Assembly: GCA_900554595.1 (NCBI GenBank)
Contig: USHZ01000086.1
Coordinates: 1-8,115, forward strand
Direction of reading: 5' to 3'
From: an uncultured Collinsella sp.
GTDB lineage: Bacteria; Actinomycetota; Coriobacteriia; Coriobacteriales; Coriobacteriaceae
DNA: 8,115 bases
Position numbers and translations under genes: made by a program. Positions 1 to 5,423 of this stretch are shown piece by piece. How positions within the stretch are numbered: the stretch's first letter is position 1; every line of letters begins with the position of its first letter. The notes below the pieces were generated by a model that saw only the letters and a program-made list of their open reading frames with translations, was not told where the DNA came from and ran no database searches.

Positions 1-232
1 AGTACTTGCGGCCCATGAAGCGCTTGATGGAGAACACGGTGTTCTTGGGGTTGGTGACGGCCTGGTTCTTAGCGGCCTTACCCACGACGCGGTCGCCGTC
101 GGCACGGAAGCCAACAACGGACGGGGTGGTGCGGTCGCCCTCGGCGTTCACGATAATGGTCGGAGAACCGCCCTCGAGGACGGCCATAGCGGAGTTAGTA
201 GTACCAAGGTCGATACCAAGAATCTTACTCAT
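1..232 (-). CDS. dnaK: Chaperone protein DnaK (Hsp70), N-terminal fragment
   Basis: This is the first 77 codons of the ATP-dependent Hsp70 chaperone DnaK, which binds unfolded cytoplasmic proteins and works with DnaJ and GrpE. The gene reads leftwards and is cut by the window edge. The reading begins MSKILGIDLGTTNSAMAV, the phosphate-1 loop of the actin-like ATPase domain. It continues with NAEGDRTTPSVVGF (about residues 34-47) and ends in NTVFSIKRFMGRKY, all hallmark Hsp70 sequence. The ATG at 232-230 is preceded by an AGAAAGGGAA Shine-Dalgarno, and no longer reading fits the family. In Actinomycetota dnaK usually heads dnaK-grpE-dnaJ-hspR; those genes would lie beyond the left edge and cannot be seen. 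Identification is secure; only the extent is partial. Confidence 0.97.
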   Translation of the reverse strand, partial: MSKILGIDLGTTNSAMAVLEGGSPTIIVNAEGDRTTPSVVGFRADGDRVVGKAAKNQAVTNPKNTVFSIKRFMGRKY

Positions 233-233
233 T

Positions 234-289
234 AGAAATTCCCTTTCTCTTTTGCGCTCGCGCCGCCTCGACGGTCTGTCGCGCGGCGC
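234..289 (-). promoter_or_regulatory. dnaK 5' leader with two small hairpins
   Basis: Two inverted repeats lie in the sequence transcribed just ahead of dnaK. The distal one pairs 260-266 with 283-289 (seven perfect GC pairs) and continues inside with 269-272 against 278-281 around a five-base loop. The proximal one is AGAAA-GGGAA-TTTCT (234-248), ending one base before the ATG and putting the Shine-Dalgarno GGGAA in its loop. The repeats are seen directly. That they fold, or sense temperature, is inference, and the proximal stem is only five mostly A-U pairs. Confidence 0.3.
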
Positions 290-366
290 TTCGGCTTGTC
301 TTTCAGGATGTAGTGTATCCCCTTATGGGCCGGAATATACAAAATCTAAGTCAATTCATATAAGAT

Positions 367-395
367 TTCTTATCTCTGAGAGTTTAGGTTCTCAA
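367..395 (-). promoter_or_regulatory. Candidate dnaK promoter with HAIR-like inverted repeat
   Basis: On the minus strand TTGAGA (395-390) is followed after 17 bases by TAAGAA (372-367), a good -35 with a poor -10. The -35 is also the left half of an inverted repeat TGAGA-N8-TCTCA (394-390 with 381-377). This resembles, but does not match well, the HspR operator HAIR (CTTGAGT-N7-ACTCAAG) known to control dnaK operons in Actinomycetota. Two more TTGAG half-sites occur at 417-421 and 437-441 on the plus strand. Another AT-rich stretch nearer the gene (334-362) could instead supply the -10, so the promoter call is weak. Confidence 0.25.
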
Positions 396-536
396 ATGCG
401 CAGGTAGATGCACTGTTTGAGTTCTCGGCAGATCTATTGAGATCTATGTAGAGTTGACTGAGGTGCGAGCCAGAAGCCGTGCAGGGGGCTTTGGAGCGAC
501 CCCGGGGGAAGCGCGACCCAGCCTGAGCGTAAATTC

Positions 537-614
537 CGGGACGCAGTTTCCGCCGGGCGGTCCAACCGGAAACTGTGTCCCGTTTTGGACGTGGATTACG
601 GGATGCGGTTTCCG
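537..614. repeat. Cluster of three copies of a 16-base palindromic-arm repeat
   Basis: The unit CGGGACGCAGTTTCCG occurs at 537-552. It appears inverted at 567-582 (15 of 16 positions complementary, the exception being a G-T pair), and again in direct orientation at 599-614 (14 of 16 identical). Copies one and two form a 16-bp hairpin around a 14-base loop; copies two and three could pair in competition with it, though with more mismatches. No T-run follows, so it is not a normal terminator, and no ORF here looks protein-like. The layout resembles dispersed REP-type intergenic palindromes, but one window cannot show dispersal. Confidence 0.6.
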
Positions 615-640
615 CAAGCACGCTCAATCGCCCTATATTT

Positions 641-748
641 CAAGTCACCTGTAGCTAACATTTGCGCAGCTCAACGGCTTCACCTGCATGTTTTTTAGTA
701 AGCCGTGGCATACTCGGCGAACGGTATGAAGATGCCGGTCAGAGGGTA
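641..748. other. Intergenic stretch without a recognisable gene
   Basis: Between the palindromic repeat cluster and the ferredoxin promoter I see no protein-like reading frame, tRNA or terminator. The only structure is a seven-pair inverted repeat, ACGGCTT at 674-680 with AAGCCGT at 700-706, whose 19-base loop contains a run of six T. No function is assigned. Confidence 0.5.
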
Positions 749-776
749 TTGCAAACGGTCGCTCCCGTGGTATGTT
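749..776 (+). promoter_or_regulatory. Probable promoter of the ferredoxin gene
   Basis: TTGCAA (749-754) and TATGTT (771-776) are separated by 16 bases, and TG stands one base before the -10, giving an extended -10 element. Each hexamer matches four of six consensus positions. Transcription would begin near 783, leaving a leader of about 55 bases. That leader contains a perfect eight-pair inverted repeat, ACCGACGC (791-798) with GCGTCGGT (811-818), ending just before the Shine-Dalgarno. The assignment is by sequence pattern and position only. Confidence 0.45.
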
Positions 777-837
777 TTTGCCCGAATCAAACCGACGCGC
801 ATCGCCTGTAGCGTCGGTCAACAGAGAGGAAACTACC

Positions 838-1023
838 ATGGCTCATCCCGTAATTGATGCCGACGAGTGCATCGCTTGTGGCGTTTGCGTCGACTCCTGC
901 CCCGCTGGCGTTCTGGAGCTCCAGGACGTCGCTACCGTCGCTGACGAGGATTCCTGCGTCGCCTGTGGCGCTTGCCAGGACGCTTGCCCCGCCGGCGCGA
1001 TCACCGAGATCGTCGAGGAGTAA
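838..1023 (+). CDS. Small 2[4Fe-4S] ferredoxin
   Basis: A 61-residue soluble ferredoxin of the clostridial type, a low-potential one-electron carrier for anaerobic cytoplasmic redox enzymes. The eight ligands are plain: CIACGVCVDSCP gives C11, C14, C17 and C21, and CVACGACQDACP gives C40, C43, C46 and C50. Each motif is CxxCxxCxxxCP, and the two halves show the usual internal duplication. Length is typical of the family. The ATG is chosen because GAGAGGA lies seven bases upstream and MAHPVIDADEC matches the normal ferredoxin N-terminus; a longer in-frame reading from 772 has no such support. It ends in tandem TAA TAA codons. It appears monocistronic, with its own promoter and a strong terminator. 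The physiological partner cannot be read from these neighbours. Confidence 0.95.
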   Translation: MAHPVIDADECIACGVCVDSCPAGVLELQDVATVADEDSCVACGACQDACPAGAITEIVEE

Positions 1024-1058
1024 TAACTCCCCCACTTGCACACTCACAAGTACACCGT

Positions 1059-1108
1059 GCACAAAAAAGGAGGCCTCCGCATCGCCGCGGAGGCCTCCTT
1101 TTTTGTGC
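1059..1108. terminator. Strong bidirectional Rho-independent terminator
   Basis: A perfect inverted repeat pairs 1059-1080 with 1087-1108 (22 bp) around the six-base loop ATCGCC. The GC-rich core GGAGGCCTCCGC is flanked by A6 on the left and T6 on the right, so either strand gives a GC stem followed by a U-run. It lies 35 bases after the ferredoxin stop and also downstream of the convergent nad operon, so it can serve both. Confidence 0.95.
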
Positions 1109-1153
1109 GGATAACCAATTAGGCACCGTCGCAGGTTGAGCTCACGTCAGCGA

Positions 1154-1252
1154 AAACGTCCCTAAGCGAGCAAGGTGACGTGAAAGAGGAGGGAAGCGTA
1201 CTTTGGGTACGCGACCGACGATTGAACGTCAGATTGCCGCTTAGGGGCGTTT
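1154..1252. repeat. Long multi-tier imperfect hairpin element, possible structured RNA
   Basis: Nested arms pair across about 100 bases. 1154-1168 pairs with 1238-1252 (14 Watson-Crick and one G-T). 1170-1173 pairs with 1234-1237, with A1169 bulged. After a 2x2 internal loop, 1176-1181 (TGACGT) pairs with 1226-1231 (ACGTCA). A separate apical hairpin, GCGTAC-TTTGG-GTACGC, occupies 1196-1212. The two unpaired stretches between the inner stem and the apical hairpin are purine-rich (1182-1195) and mixed (1213-1225). No T-run follows, and no protein-like ORF covers it. It begins 10 bases beyond the niaR stop on that gene's transcript. It could be a 3' UTR structure, a small RNA or a non-autonomous repeat. 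The pairing is seen; function is unknown. Confidence 0.6.
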
Positions 1253-1262
1253 GCAGCGTCGG

Positions 1263-1808
1263 CTAAGAGAGATCATCCTCGTAGGGCATTAAATCGGCAA
1301 GGTAGCCCTTCTCCTTGAGTATGGCCTCGATCTCGTCGAGAGTCTGCTCGTCTTCTGCCGCAATGCGGTGGAAGTGATAGCCACTCGTCACCGTTAGCAG
1401 CGGAAAGCTCTTGCCGCTCTCGATATCGTGCAGGTAGCGCTCAACATCGCGACGATTGCGAATGTCCAGGTCGGCCGTGATCTTACCGTACACGCGGTGA
1501 TTGACGATCACGTTGAGCACGGCGCCGCCCGCGTCGACGATGCTCGTGAGCTCATCGCCCGCCTGCTCCACGCCGTGGCGTACCTTGACCAGACGCGTGG
1601 GCACAGCCGGGCTGCTCGCCGCCTCCTGTAGTACATAGCCGCGATTGGTGGCGACGATATCGTGCCCGTCGGCGCGCAGCAGGGCGATGTCCTGCACCAC
1701 GACCTGGCGGCTCACGCCCACCTCGCGGGCAAGCGCACTGCCCGAGACAGGATCTTTGGCTCCCTCGAGCACGGCCATGATGGCACGGCGACGCTCGCGG
1801 GCGTCCAT
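1263..1808 (-). CDS. niaR: Nicotinate-responsive transcriptional repressor NiaR (3H domain)
   Basis: A 181-residue DNA-binding regulator of the NiaR family (B. subtilis YrxA, T. maritima TM1602), which represses NAD biosynthesis or niacin uptake genes when nicotinate is plentiful. An HTH_11 winged helix occupies about residues 5-60, with VSGSALAREVGVSRQVVVQD as the helix-turn-helix. The 3H ligand and metal-binding domain follows: RHGVEQAGDE (H78, E86), NHRVYG (H104) and SGYHFHRI (H145, H147). H78, E86, H145 and H147 fit the family's metal site. It is the last gene of the nad operon; its ATG overlaps the nadC stop by one base (TAATG), which suggests translational coupling. Its likely operator is the inverted repeat at the nadA promoter, giving autoregulation. 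The family is clear; binding nicotinate here is inferred. Confidence 0.92.
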   Translation of the reverse strand: MDARERRRAIMAVLEGAKDPVSGSALAREVGVSRQVVVQDIALLRADGHDIVATNRGYVLQEAASSPAVPTRLVKVRHGVEQAGDELTSIVDAGGAVLNVIVNHRVYGKITADLDIRNRRDVERYLHDIESGKSFPLLTVTSGYHFHRIAAEDEQTLDEIEAILKEKGYLADLMPYEDDLS

Positions 1809-2668
1809 TATTTACCGTCCAGCAGACGCAGGTGCTTGAGCGAGAGGTCGAGAATCGGCGCAGAGTGCGTCAACGCCCCCGAGCTGATAAAGTCAACACC
1901 CAGGTCGGCGAGCGCGCGGATATTGTCGGCGTTTACGTTGCCCGAGCACTCGGTCTTGGCACGACCGGCGATAAGCTCAATCGCTGCAGCCATGTCGTCG
2001 TGGGTCATATTGTCGAACATGATGATGTCGGCACCGGCCTCCACGGCCTCGCGTACCATGTCCAGGTTCTCGCACTCGATCTCGACCGTCGCGGTAAACG
2101 ACGCATGGGCGCGCGCCATCTCAATCGCGCGTGCCACGCCACCGGCGGCGTCGATGTGGTTGTCCTTGAGCATGACAGCCGTCGACAGGTTATAGCGGTG
2201 GTTGCTGCCACCGCCGATCTCGACTGCGGCTTTCTCGAAGACACGCATGCCCGGCGTGGTCTTGCGCGTGTCGACAAGCACGGTCTTGGTGCCCTCGAGC
2301 GCAGCCGCCATCCGATGCGTGTAAGTAGCGATGCCGCTCATGCGCTGCAGATAGTTGAGCGCCACGCGCTCGCCCGAAAGCAGCACGCGCGCGTCGCCGC
2401 GCACCTGGCCCACGTGATCGCCGGCGTGTACCTCGTCGCCGTCCGCGACATCGAACAACACGGAGCTCTGCGGATCCAGCAGCTCAAAGGTGCGGGCGAA
2501 TACGTCCAGGCCGGCGATAATGCCGTCGGCCTTGGCGATGAGCTCAACGGTAGCGGGGCGCGCCGTGGGGCACACGCTCGCCGTACTCACGTCCTCAAAC
2601 GTGATGTCCTCGCGCAGAGCCTGCAAAATCAGATCATCGACGACGAGCTTCATGGTAATGGGATTCAT
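1808..2668 (-). CDS. nadC: Nicotinate-nucleotide pyrophosphorylase, carboxylating (quinolinate phosphoribosyltransferase)
   Basis: This 286-residue type II phosphoribosyltransferase converts quinolinate plus PRPP to nicotinate mononucleotide, CO2 and pyrophosphate, the third step of de novo NAD synthesis. Motifs in order: ERVALNYLQRMSGIAT (100-115, R101), DTRKTTPGMR (133-142, R135 and K136), GGGSNHR (152-158, H157 and R158), LKDNH (167-171, K168), VEIECEN (195-201), IMFDN (216-220) and ECSGNV (240-245), ending with the ISSGALTHS phosphate-binding segment (261-269). Length is normal. The ATG at 2668 is preceded by GGAGGAG, which lies inside the last codons of nadB, only three bases separating the genes. 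A second Met six codons on lacks an upstream site. Its stop overlaps the niaR start. Confidence 0.96.
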   Translation of the reverse strand: MNPITMKLVVDDLILQALREDITFEDVSTASVCPTARPATVELIAKADGIIAGLDVFARTFELLDPQSSVLFDVADGDEVHAGDHVGQVRGDARVLLSGERVALNYLQRMSGIATYTHRMAAALEGTKTVLVDTRKTTPGMRVFEKAAVEIGGGSNHRYNLSTAVMLKDNHIDAAGGVARAIEMARAHASFTATVEIECENLDMVREAVEAGADIIMFDNMTHDDMAAAIELIAGRAKTECSGNVNADNIRALADLGVDFISSGALTHSAPILDLSLKHLRLLDGK

Positions 2669-2671
2669 GGT

Positions 2672-4048
2672 CTACTCCTCCACGGCCTGCGTGCCAGCAG
2701 CGCGGGCCAAATCATCGATTGCAAGGGTATCGGAACTCAGGGCGCGATGGCGTCCATCGAGCACGGGCTCGCCCGCCCGCTCCACGGCCAGCGACTCGCC
2801 GGTGCGCATGCGCCACGCAGCGCGGCGACCCCAGACTAGGGACTCGAGCAGGCTGTTGGAAGCTAGACGATTCTTGCCGTGAACACCGTTGCAGGCCGTC
2901 TCGCCAGCGGCGTAGAGCTCGGGCATCGAGGTGCGGCCGTCCTTGTCGACCCACACGCCGCCCATAAAGTAGTGCTGCGTGGGCGTGACGGGGATGGGCT
3001 CATCCAGGATGTCGCGACCGTCCTCAAGGCAGCGCGCGCGAATGTTGGCGAAGTGCCCGGTCACCACGTCGCGCTCGACGGGGGCAAAGCTCAGCCACTC
3101 GTGCTCGGTGCCGTCCTGCTTCATCTGCTCGCGGATGGCGGCGGCGACCACGTCGCGCGGCTGCAACTCGTCGGTAAAGCGCTCGCCGGCGGCGTTGAGC
3201 AGAATCGCGCCCTCGCCGCGGCAGCTCTCGCTGATCAGGAAGGTGCGGCCCGGCTGCGGCGAGAACAGTCCCGTGGGGTGGATCTGCACGTAGTCCAGGT
3301 GCTCCATCGTGATGCCGTGCTCCTGCGCGATGTAGCAGGCGTCACCGGTGAGCTGCGGGTAGTTGGTCGAGTGGTCGTACACGCCACCGATACCACCCGT
3401 TGCCCACAGCGTATGGCGGGCATGAATCTTAAACGGCTTACCGGTATGCACGCCCTCATCGGCATTTGCCAGCTCGTCGGCGGGGCGAGCTGAATCGCCC
3501 TCATCCACGGCAACGGCGACGACGCCGGTGCATACCGCGGCACCATCGCGCTCGACGGTCAGGATGTCGGTCATGGCAACGTGTTCGAGAATCTGCACGT
3601 TGTCTAGCTTGCGGACAGCCTGGAGCAGCTTGGTCGTAATCTCCTTGCCTGTAATATCGGCATGGAAGGCGATGCGCGGGCGGCTGTGTGCACCCTCGCG
3701 GGTAAAGTCGAGGCTGCCGTCGGCCTTGCGCTCAAAGTCCACGCCCATGGCCAGCAGATCGTTGATGACCGAACGGCTCGAGCGAATCATGATGTCAACA
3801 CTCTCGCGGCGGTTCTCATAATGGCCGGCGTGCATGGTGTCCTCAAAGAAGGCATCATAGTCAGAGCCTTCGGGCAGTACGCAGATGCCGCCCTGCGCGA
3901 GCATCGAATCGCACTCATCGACGGCGCCCTTGGAGAGCATGATTACGCGCGTGCTCGTCGGCAGATTGAGAGCCGCATACAGGCCCGCCACGCCGCAACC
4001 GGCAATGACGACGTCACACTTCATATCGGGGTATTGTTTGGTTTCCAC
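2672..4048 (-). CDS. nadB: L-aspartate oxidase, short form
   Basis: A flavoprotein that oxidises L-aspartate to iminosuccinate, the first step of de novo NAD synthesis. Numbered from the GTG start, the FAD dinucleotide-binding loop is AGCGVAGLYAAL (16-27, G17, G19, G22), followed by SMLAQGGI (48-55). Next come the substrate and flavin segments FTREGAHSRPRIAFHAD, HPTGLF, ESCRGEGAILLN and PTQHYFMGGV, and the C-terminal signature HGKNRLASNSLLESLVWGRRAA. The GTG at 4048-4046 is preferred because AAGGGAGAGG lies six bases upstream; an ATG 15 codons earlier (4093) has no ribosome binding site and sits inside a hairpin. At 458 residues it lacks most of the helical C-terminal domain found in E. coli NadB (540). 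It is the second gene of the operon, 56 bases after nadA. Confidence 0.93.
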   Translation of the reverse strand: METKQYPDMKCDVVIAGCGVAGLYAALNLPTSTRVIMLSKGAVDECDSMLAQGGICVLPEGSDYDAFFEDTMHAGHYENRRESVDIMIRSSRSVINDLLAMGVDFERKADGSLDFTREGAHSRPRIAFHADITGKEITTKLLQAVRKLDNVQILEHVAMTDILTVERDGAAVCTGVVAVAVDEGDSARPADELANADEGVHTGKPFKIHARHTLWATGGIGGVYDHSTNYPQLTGDACYIAQEHGITMEHLDYVQIHPTGLFSPQPGRTFLISESCRGEGAILLNAAGERFTDELQPRDVVAAAIREQMKQDGTEHEWLSFAPVERDVVTGHFANIRARCLEDGRDILDEPIPVTPTQHYFMGGVWVDKDGRTSMPELYAAGETACNGVHGKNRLASNSLLESLVWGRRAAWRMRTGESLAVERAGEPVLDGRHRALSSDTLAIDDLARAAGTQAVEE

Positions 4049-4066
4049 AGGAATCCTCTCCCTTGT

Positions 4067-4101
4067 AATGTGGCATAGGGGATGGTCCCTCATGTCACAT
4101 T
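4067..4101 (-). promoter_or_regulatory. Hairpin in the nadA-nadB gap
   Basis: In the transcript, arms at 4101-4087 and 4081-4067 pair over 15 positions (12 Watson-Crick, one G-U, two A-C mismatches) around a five-base loop. The structure starts three bases after the nadA stop codon and ends shortly before the nadB Shine-Dalgarno. There is no U-run, so a terminator is unlikely. Processing, or protection of the nadA 3' end, is a reasonable guess. The upstream nadB ATG candidate at 4093 lies inside the stem, which argues against its use. Confidence 0.45.
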
Positions 4102-4104
4102 GGC

Positions 4105-5130
4105 TTAGCGCGCCGCGTACTCGAGCATGCGGTCGAGTGTGAGCTTGGCCTGATCGGCGGCCTCGTCCGACACGCCAATCTGCACCTCGCCCTCGCCCGT
4201 CTCCAGGCAGTGCACGAGCTTTTCGAGCGTGATGAGATCCATGTTGACGCAGGTGGGCTGCACCGCAGGGAAGTAGAACTTCTTGCCGGTGCCCTGGCAG
4301 CGGCGCTCAAGTTCGTAGAGCACGCCGCGGACCGTCACGATGATGAACTCGCTCGCGTCCGACTCCTCGGCATACTTGATGATGCCGGCAGTAGAGCCGA
4401 TGTAGTCGGCCTCGGCCAGGACGTCGGCCTTGCACTCGGGGTGCGCCAGCACGAGCGCGTCGGGGTGGGCCTCCTGCGCGTCGACGATCTGCTCGACGGT
4501 GATGATGTGATGACGCGGGCAGTAGCCGTTGTTGAGGATGACGTGCTTTTGGGGCACCTGCTCGGCCACAAAGCGGCCCAGGTTCTGGTCGGGAATGAAC
4601 AAGATGTGCTGCTGCGGCAGCTCGGAGACGATCTTGACGGCGTTAGAGCTGGTAACGCACACGTCACTCCAGCTCTTGATCTCGACCGTCGAGTTGACGT
4701 AGCACACCACGGCCAGGTCGTCGCCATACTCGGCGCGCGCCGCGTCGACCGTCTCGCGCTTGACCATGTGCGCCATGGGACAGTCCGCGCCCGGCTCGGG
4801 CAGCAGCACGGTCTTGGTGGGGTTGAGCAGCTTGGCGCTCTCGCCCATAAACTCCACGCCGCACAGCACGATAGTCTGCTGCGGCAGGCTTTTGGCGAGC
4901 TTTGCCAGGTAGAAGCTGTCGCCGACGAAATCGGCCACAGCCTGGACCTCGGGCGCCACATAGTAGTGCGCCAGGATTACCGCGTCACGTTGGGTTTTTA
5001 GTTGCTGAATAGCCTCGACGAGCTCTGCGGGCACCAGTGCCGCGCGCTCCGTTGCCGTCGTTGCCGATGCTAGGCCGGCCGCAATATCGCGTGCAAGCTC
5101 CGACGCATCCATGTTCGCACTCTGTGCCAT
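4105..5130 (-). CDS. nadA: Quinolinate synthase A
   Basis: A 341-residue [4Fe-4S] enzyme that condenses iminosuccinate from NadB with dihydroxyacetone phosphate to give quinolinate. The three cluster ligands expected for the family are visible: C90 in LCGVEFMGESAKLL, C204 in NNGYCPRHH and C294 in QPTCVNM. Other family segments are AHYYVAPEVQAVADFVGDS (54-72), YVNSTVEIKSWSDVCVTSSN (144-163), IPDQNLG, AHPECK and GSTAGIIKYA. Length is typical of the longer NadA form. The ATG at 5130 has GAGAGGGG upstream at a good distance; a TTG directly before it (5133) and an ATG six codons later (5112) are less likely. It is first in nadA-nadB-nadC-niaR. Its promoter sits in a perfect palindrome. Cofactor assembly is oxygen-sensitive, which suits an anaerobe. 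Confidence 0.96.
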   Translation of the reverse strand: MAQSANMDASELARDIAAGLASATTATERAALVPAELVEAIQQLKTQRDAVILAHYYVAPEVQAVADFVGDSFYLAKLAKSLPQQTIVLCGVEFMGESAKLLNPTKTVLLPEPGADCPMAHMVKRETVDAARAEYGDDLAVVCYVNSTVEIKSWSDVCVTSSNAVKIVSELPQQHILFIPDQNLGRFVAEQVPQKHVILNNGYCPRHHIITVEQIVDAQEAHPDALVLAHPECKADVLAEADYIGSTAGIIKYAEESDASEFIIVTVRGVLYELERRCQGTGKKFYFPAVQPTCVNMDLITLEKLVHCLETGEGEVQIGVSDEAADQAKLTLDRMLEYAAR

Positions 5131-5165
5131 CAAGGCCCCTCTCTTTTGGCGAATCTTGGGGCTTT

Positions 5166-5194
5166 AGTATGACACCTAGGTTTACAGCTGACAA
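5166..5194 (-). promoter_or_regulatory. Promoter of the nadABC-niaR operon
   Basis: On the minus strand TTGTCA (5194-5189) and CATACT (5171-5166) are spaced by exactly 17 bases, giving a sigma70-type promoter with five and four consensus matches. Transcription would start near 5159, about 29 bases ahead of the nadA ATG. The -35 lies in the loop and inner arm of the inverted repeat at 5172-5215, and the spacer is one whole arm. Any protein bound to that palindrome would therefore block polymerase. Confidence 0.7.
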
Positions 5195-5215
5195 GACAGC
5201 TGTAAACCTAGGTGT
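5172..5215. promoter_or_regulatory. Perfect 19-bp inverted repeat, candidate NiaR operator
   Basis: ACACCTAGGTTTACAGCTG (5172-5190) is matched by its exact reverse complement (5197-5215) around ACAAGA. Each arm contains smaller palindromes, CCTAGG and CAGCTG. It covers the nadA promoter, and the operon encodes a NiaR repressor. Control by NiaR is therefore the simplest reading, although I cannot match it to a NiaR consensus from memory with confidence. The divergent LytTR regulator is an alternative binder, but that family usually binds direct repeats. No U-run follows, so it is not a terminator. Confidence 0.65.
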
Positions 5216-5219
5216 AAAG

Positions 5220-5412
5220 TTGAAATAAAGATTCAATCATGCGGCAGGTCCATTTTCGAACTGGCAAGCTGAGGATAGCCGAGCTCTCGATAGCGCAGGA
5301 GGCATCTTTCGCCACCGCAATACCGCTCGGCGCGAGTTGCGCGACGTGGGGCGCAAATGGGACACGCCTCCGCGAGCGGTCCGCACCCAATGTGGCAAAA
5401 TCGAACTACTAA
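5220..5412 (+). other. Leader region upstream of the LytTR regulator, foldable; contains a doubtful 57-codon ORF
   Basis: Past the nadA palindrome comes a small inverted repeat TTGAA-N7-TTCAA (5220-5236). It is followed by GC-rich sequence in which ACCGCTCG (5322-5329) pairs perfectly with CGAGCGGT (5373-5380), enclosing a hairpin TTGCGC-N8-GCGCAA (5337-5356). An alternative stem, 5298-5303 with 5366-5371, overlaps this. A 57-codon frame runs from ATG 5239 to TAA 5412, ending at the regulator's Shine-Dalgarno. It has only a weak upstream AAAG site and no recognisable features, so it is not called as a gene. No convincing promoter for the regulator was found. Confidence 0.35.
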
Positions 5413-5423
5413 GGGGGCTCAGA

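Noticed and set aside
6..407. A 133-codon plus-strand ORF over the dnaK start and leader
   Set aside because: It is antisense to an unmistakable DnaK N-terminus, has no ribosome site and its translation resembles no protein.
454..654. CRISPR, tRNA or small ORFs in the dnaK-ferredoxin gap
   Set aside because: The repeats number only three, are inverted, and are spaced by 14 and 16 bases; there is no cloverleaf, and the short ORFs on both strands have random-looking translations.
1832..2839. A 335-codon plus-strand ORF opposite nadC and nadB
   Set aside because: It is a shadow of GC-rich codons on the opposite strand; nadC and nadB explain the DNA fully, with all their motifs.
4210..5001. A 263-codon plus-strand ORF opposite nadA
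   Set aside because: It is antisense to nadA, with a His/Val/Leu/Asp-rich translation typical of reversed GC-rich coding DNA and no start signals.
5172..5215. Inverted repeat at the nadA promoter as a terminator or transposon end
   Set aside because: No U-run, no target duplication and no transposase are present, and it coincides exactly with a good promoter, so an operator is the simpler reading.
5239..5412. A 57-codon plus-strand ORF as a real gene (AgrD-like peptide)
   Set aside because: It lacks the acidic tail and Cys-ring spacing of AgrD precursors, has only a weak ribosome site, and chance ORFs of this size are common at this GC. It is kept only as a low-level finding.
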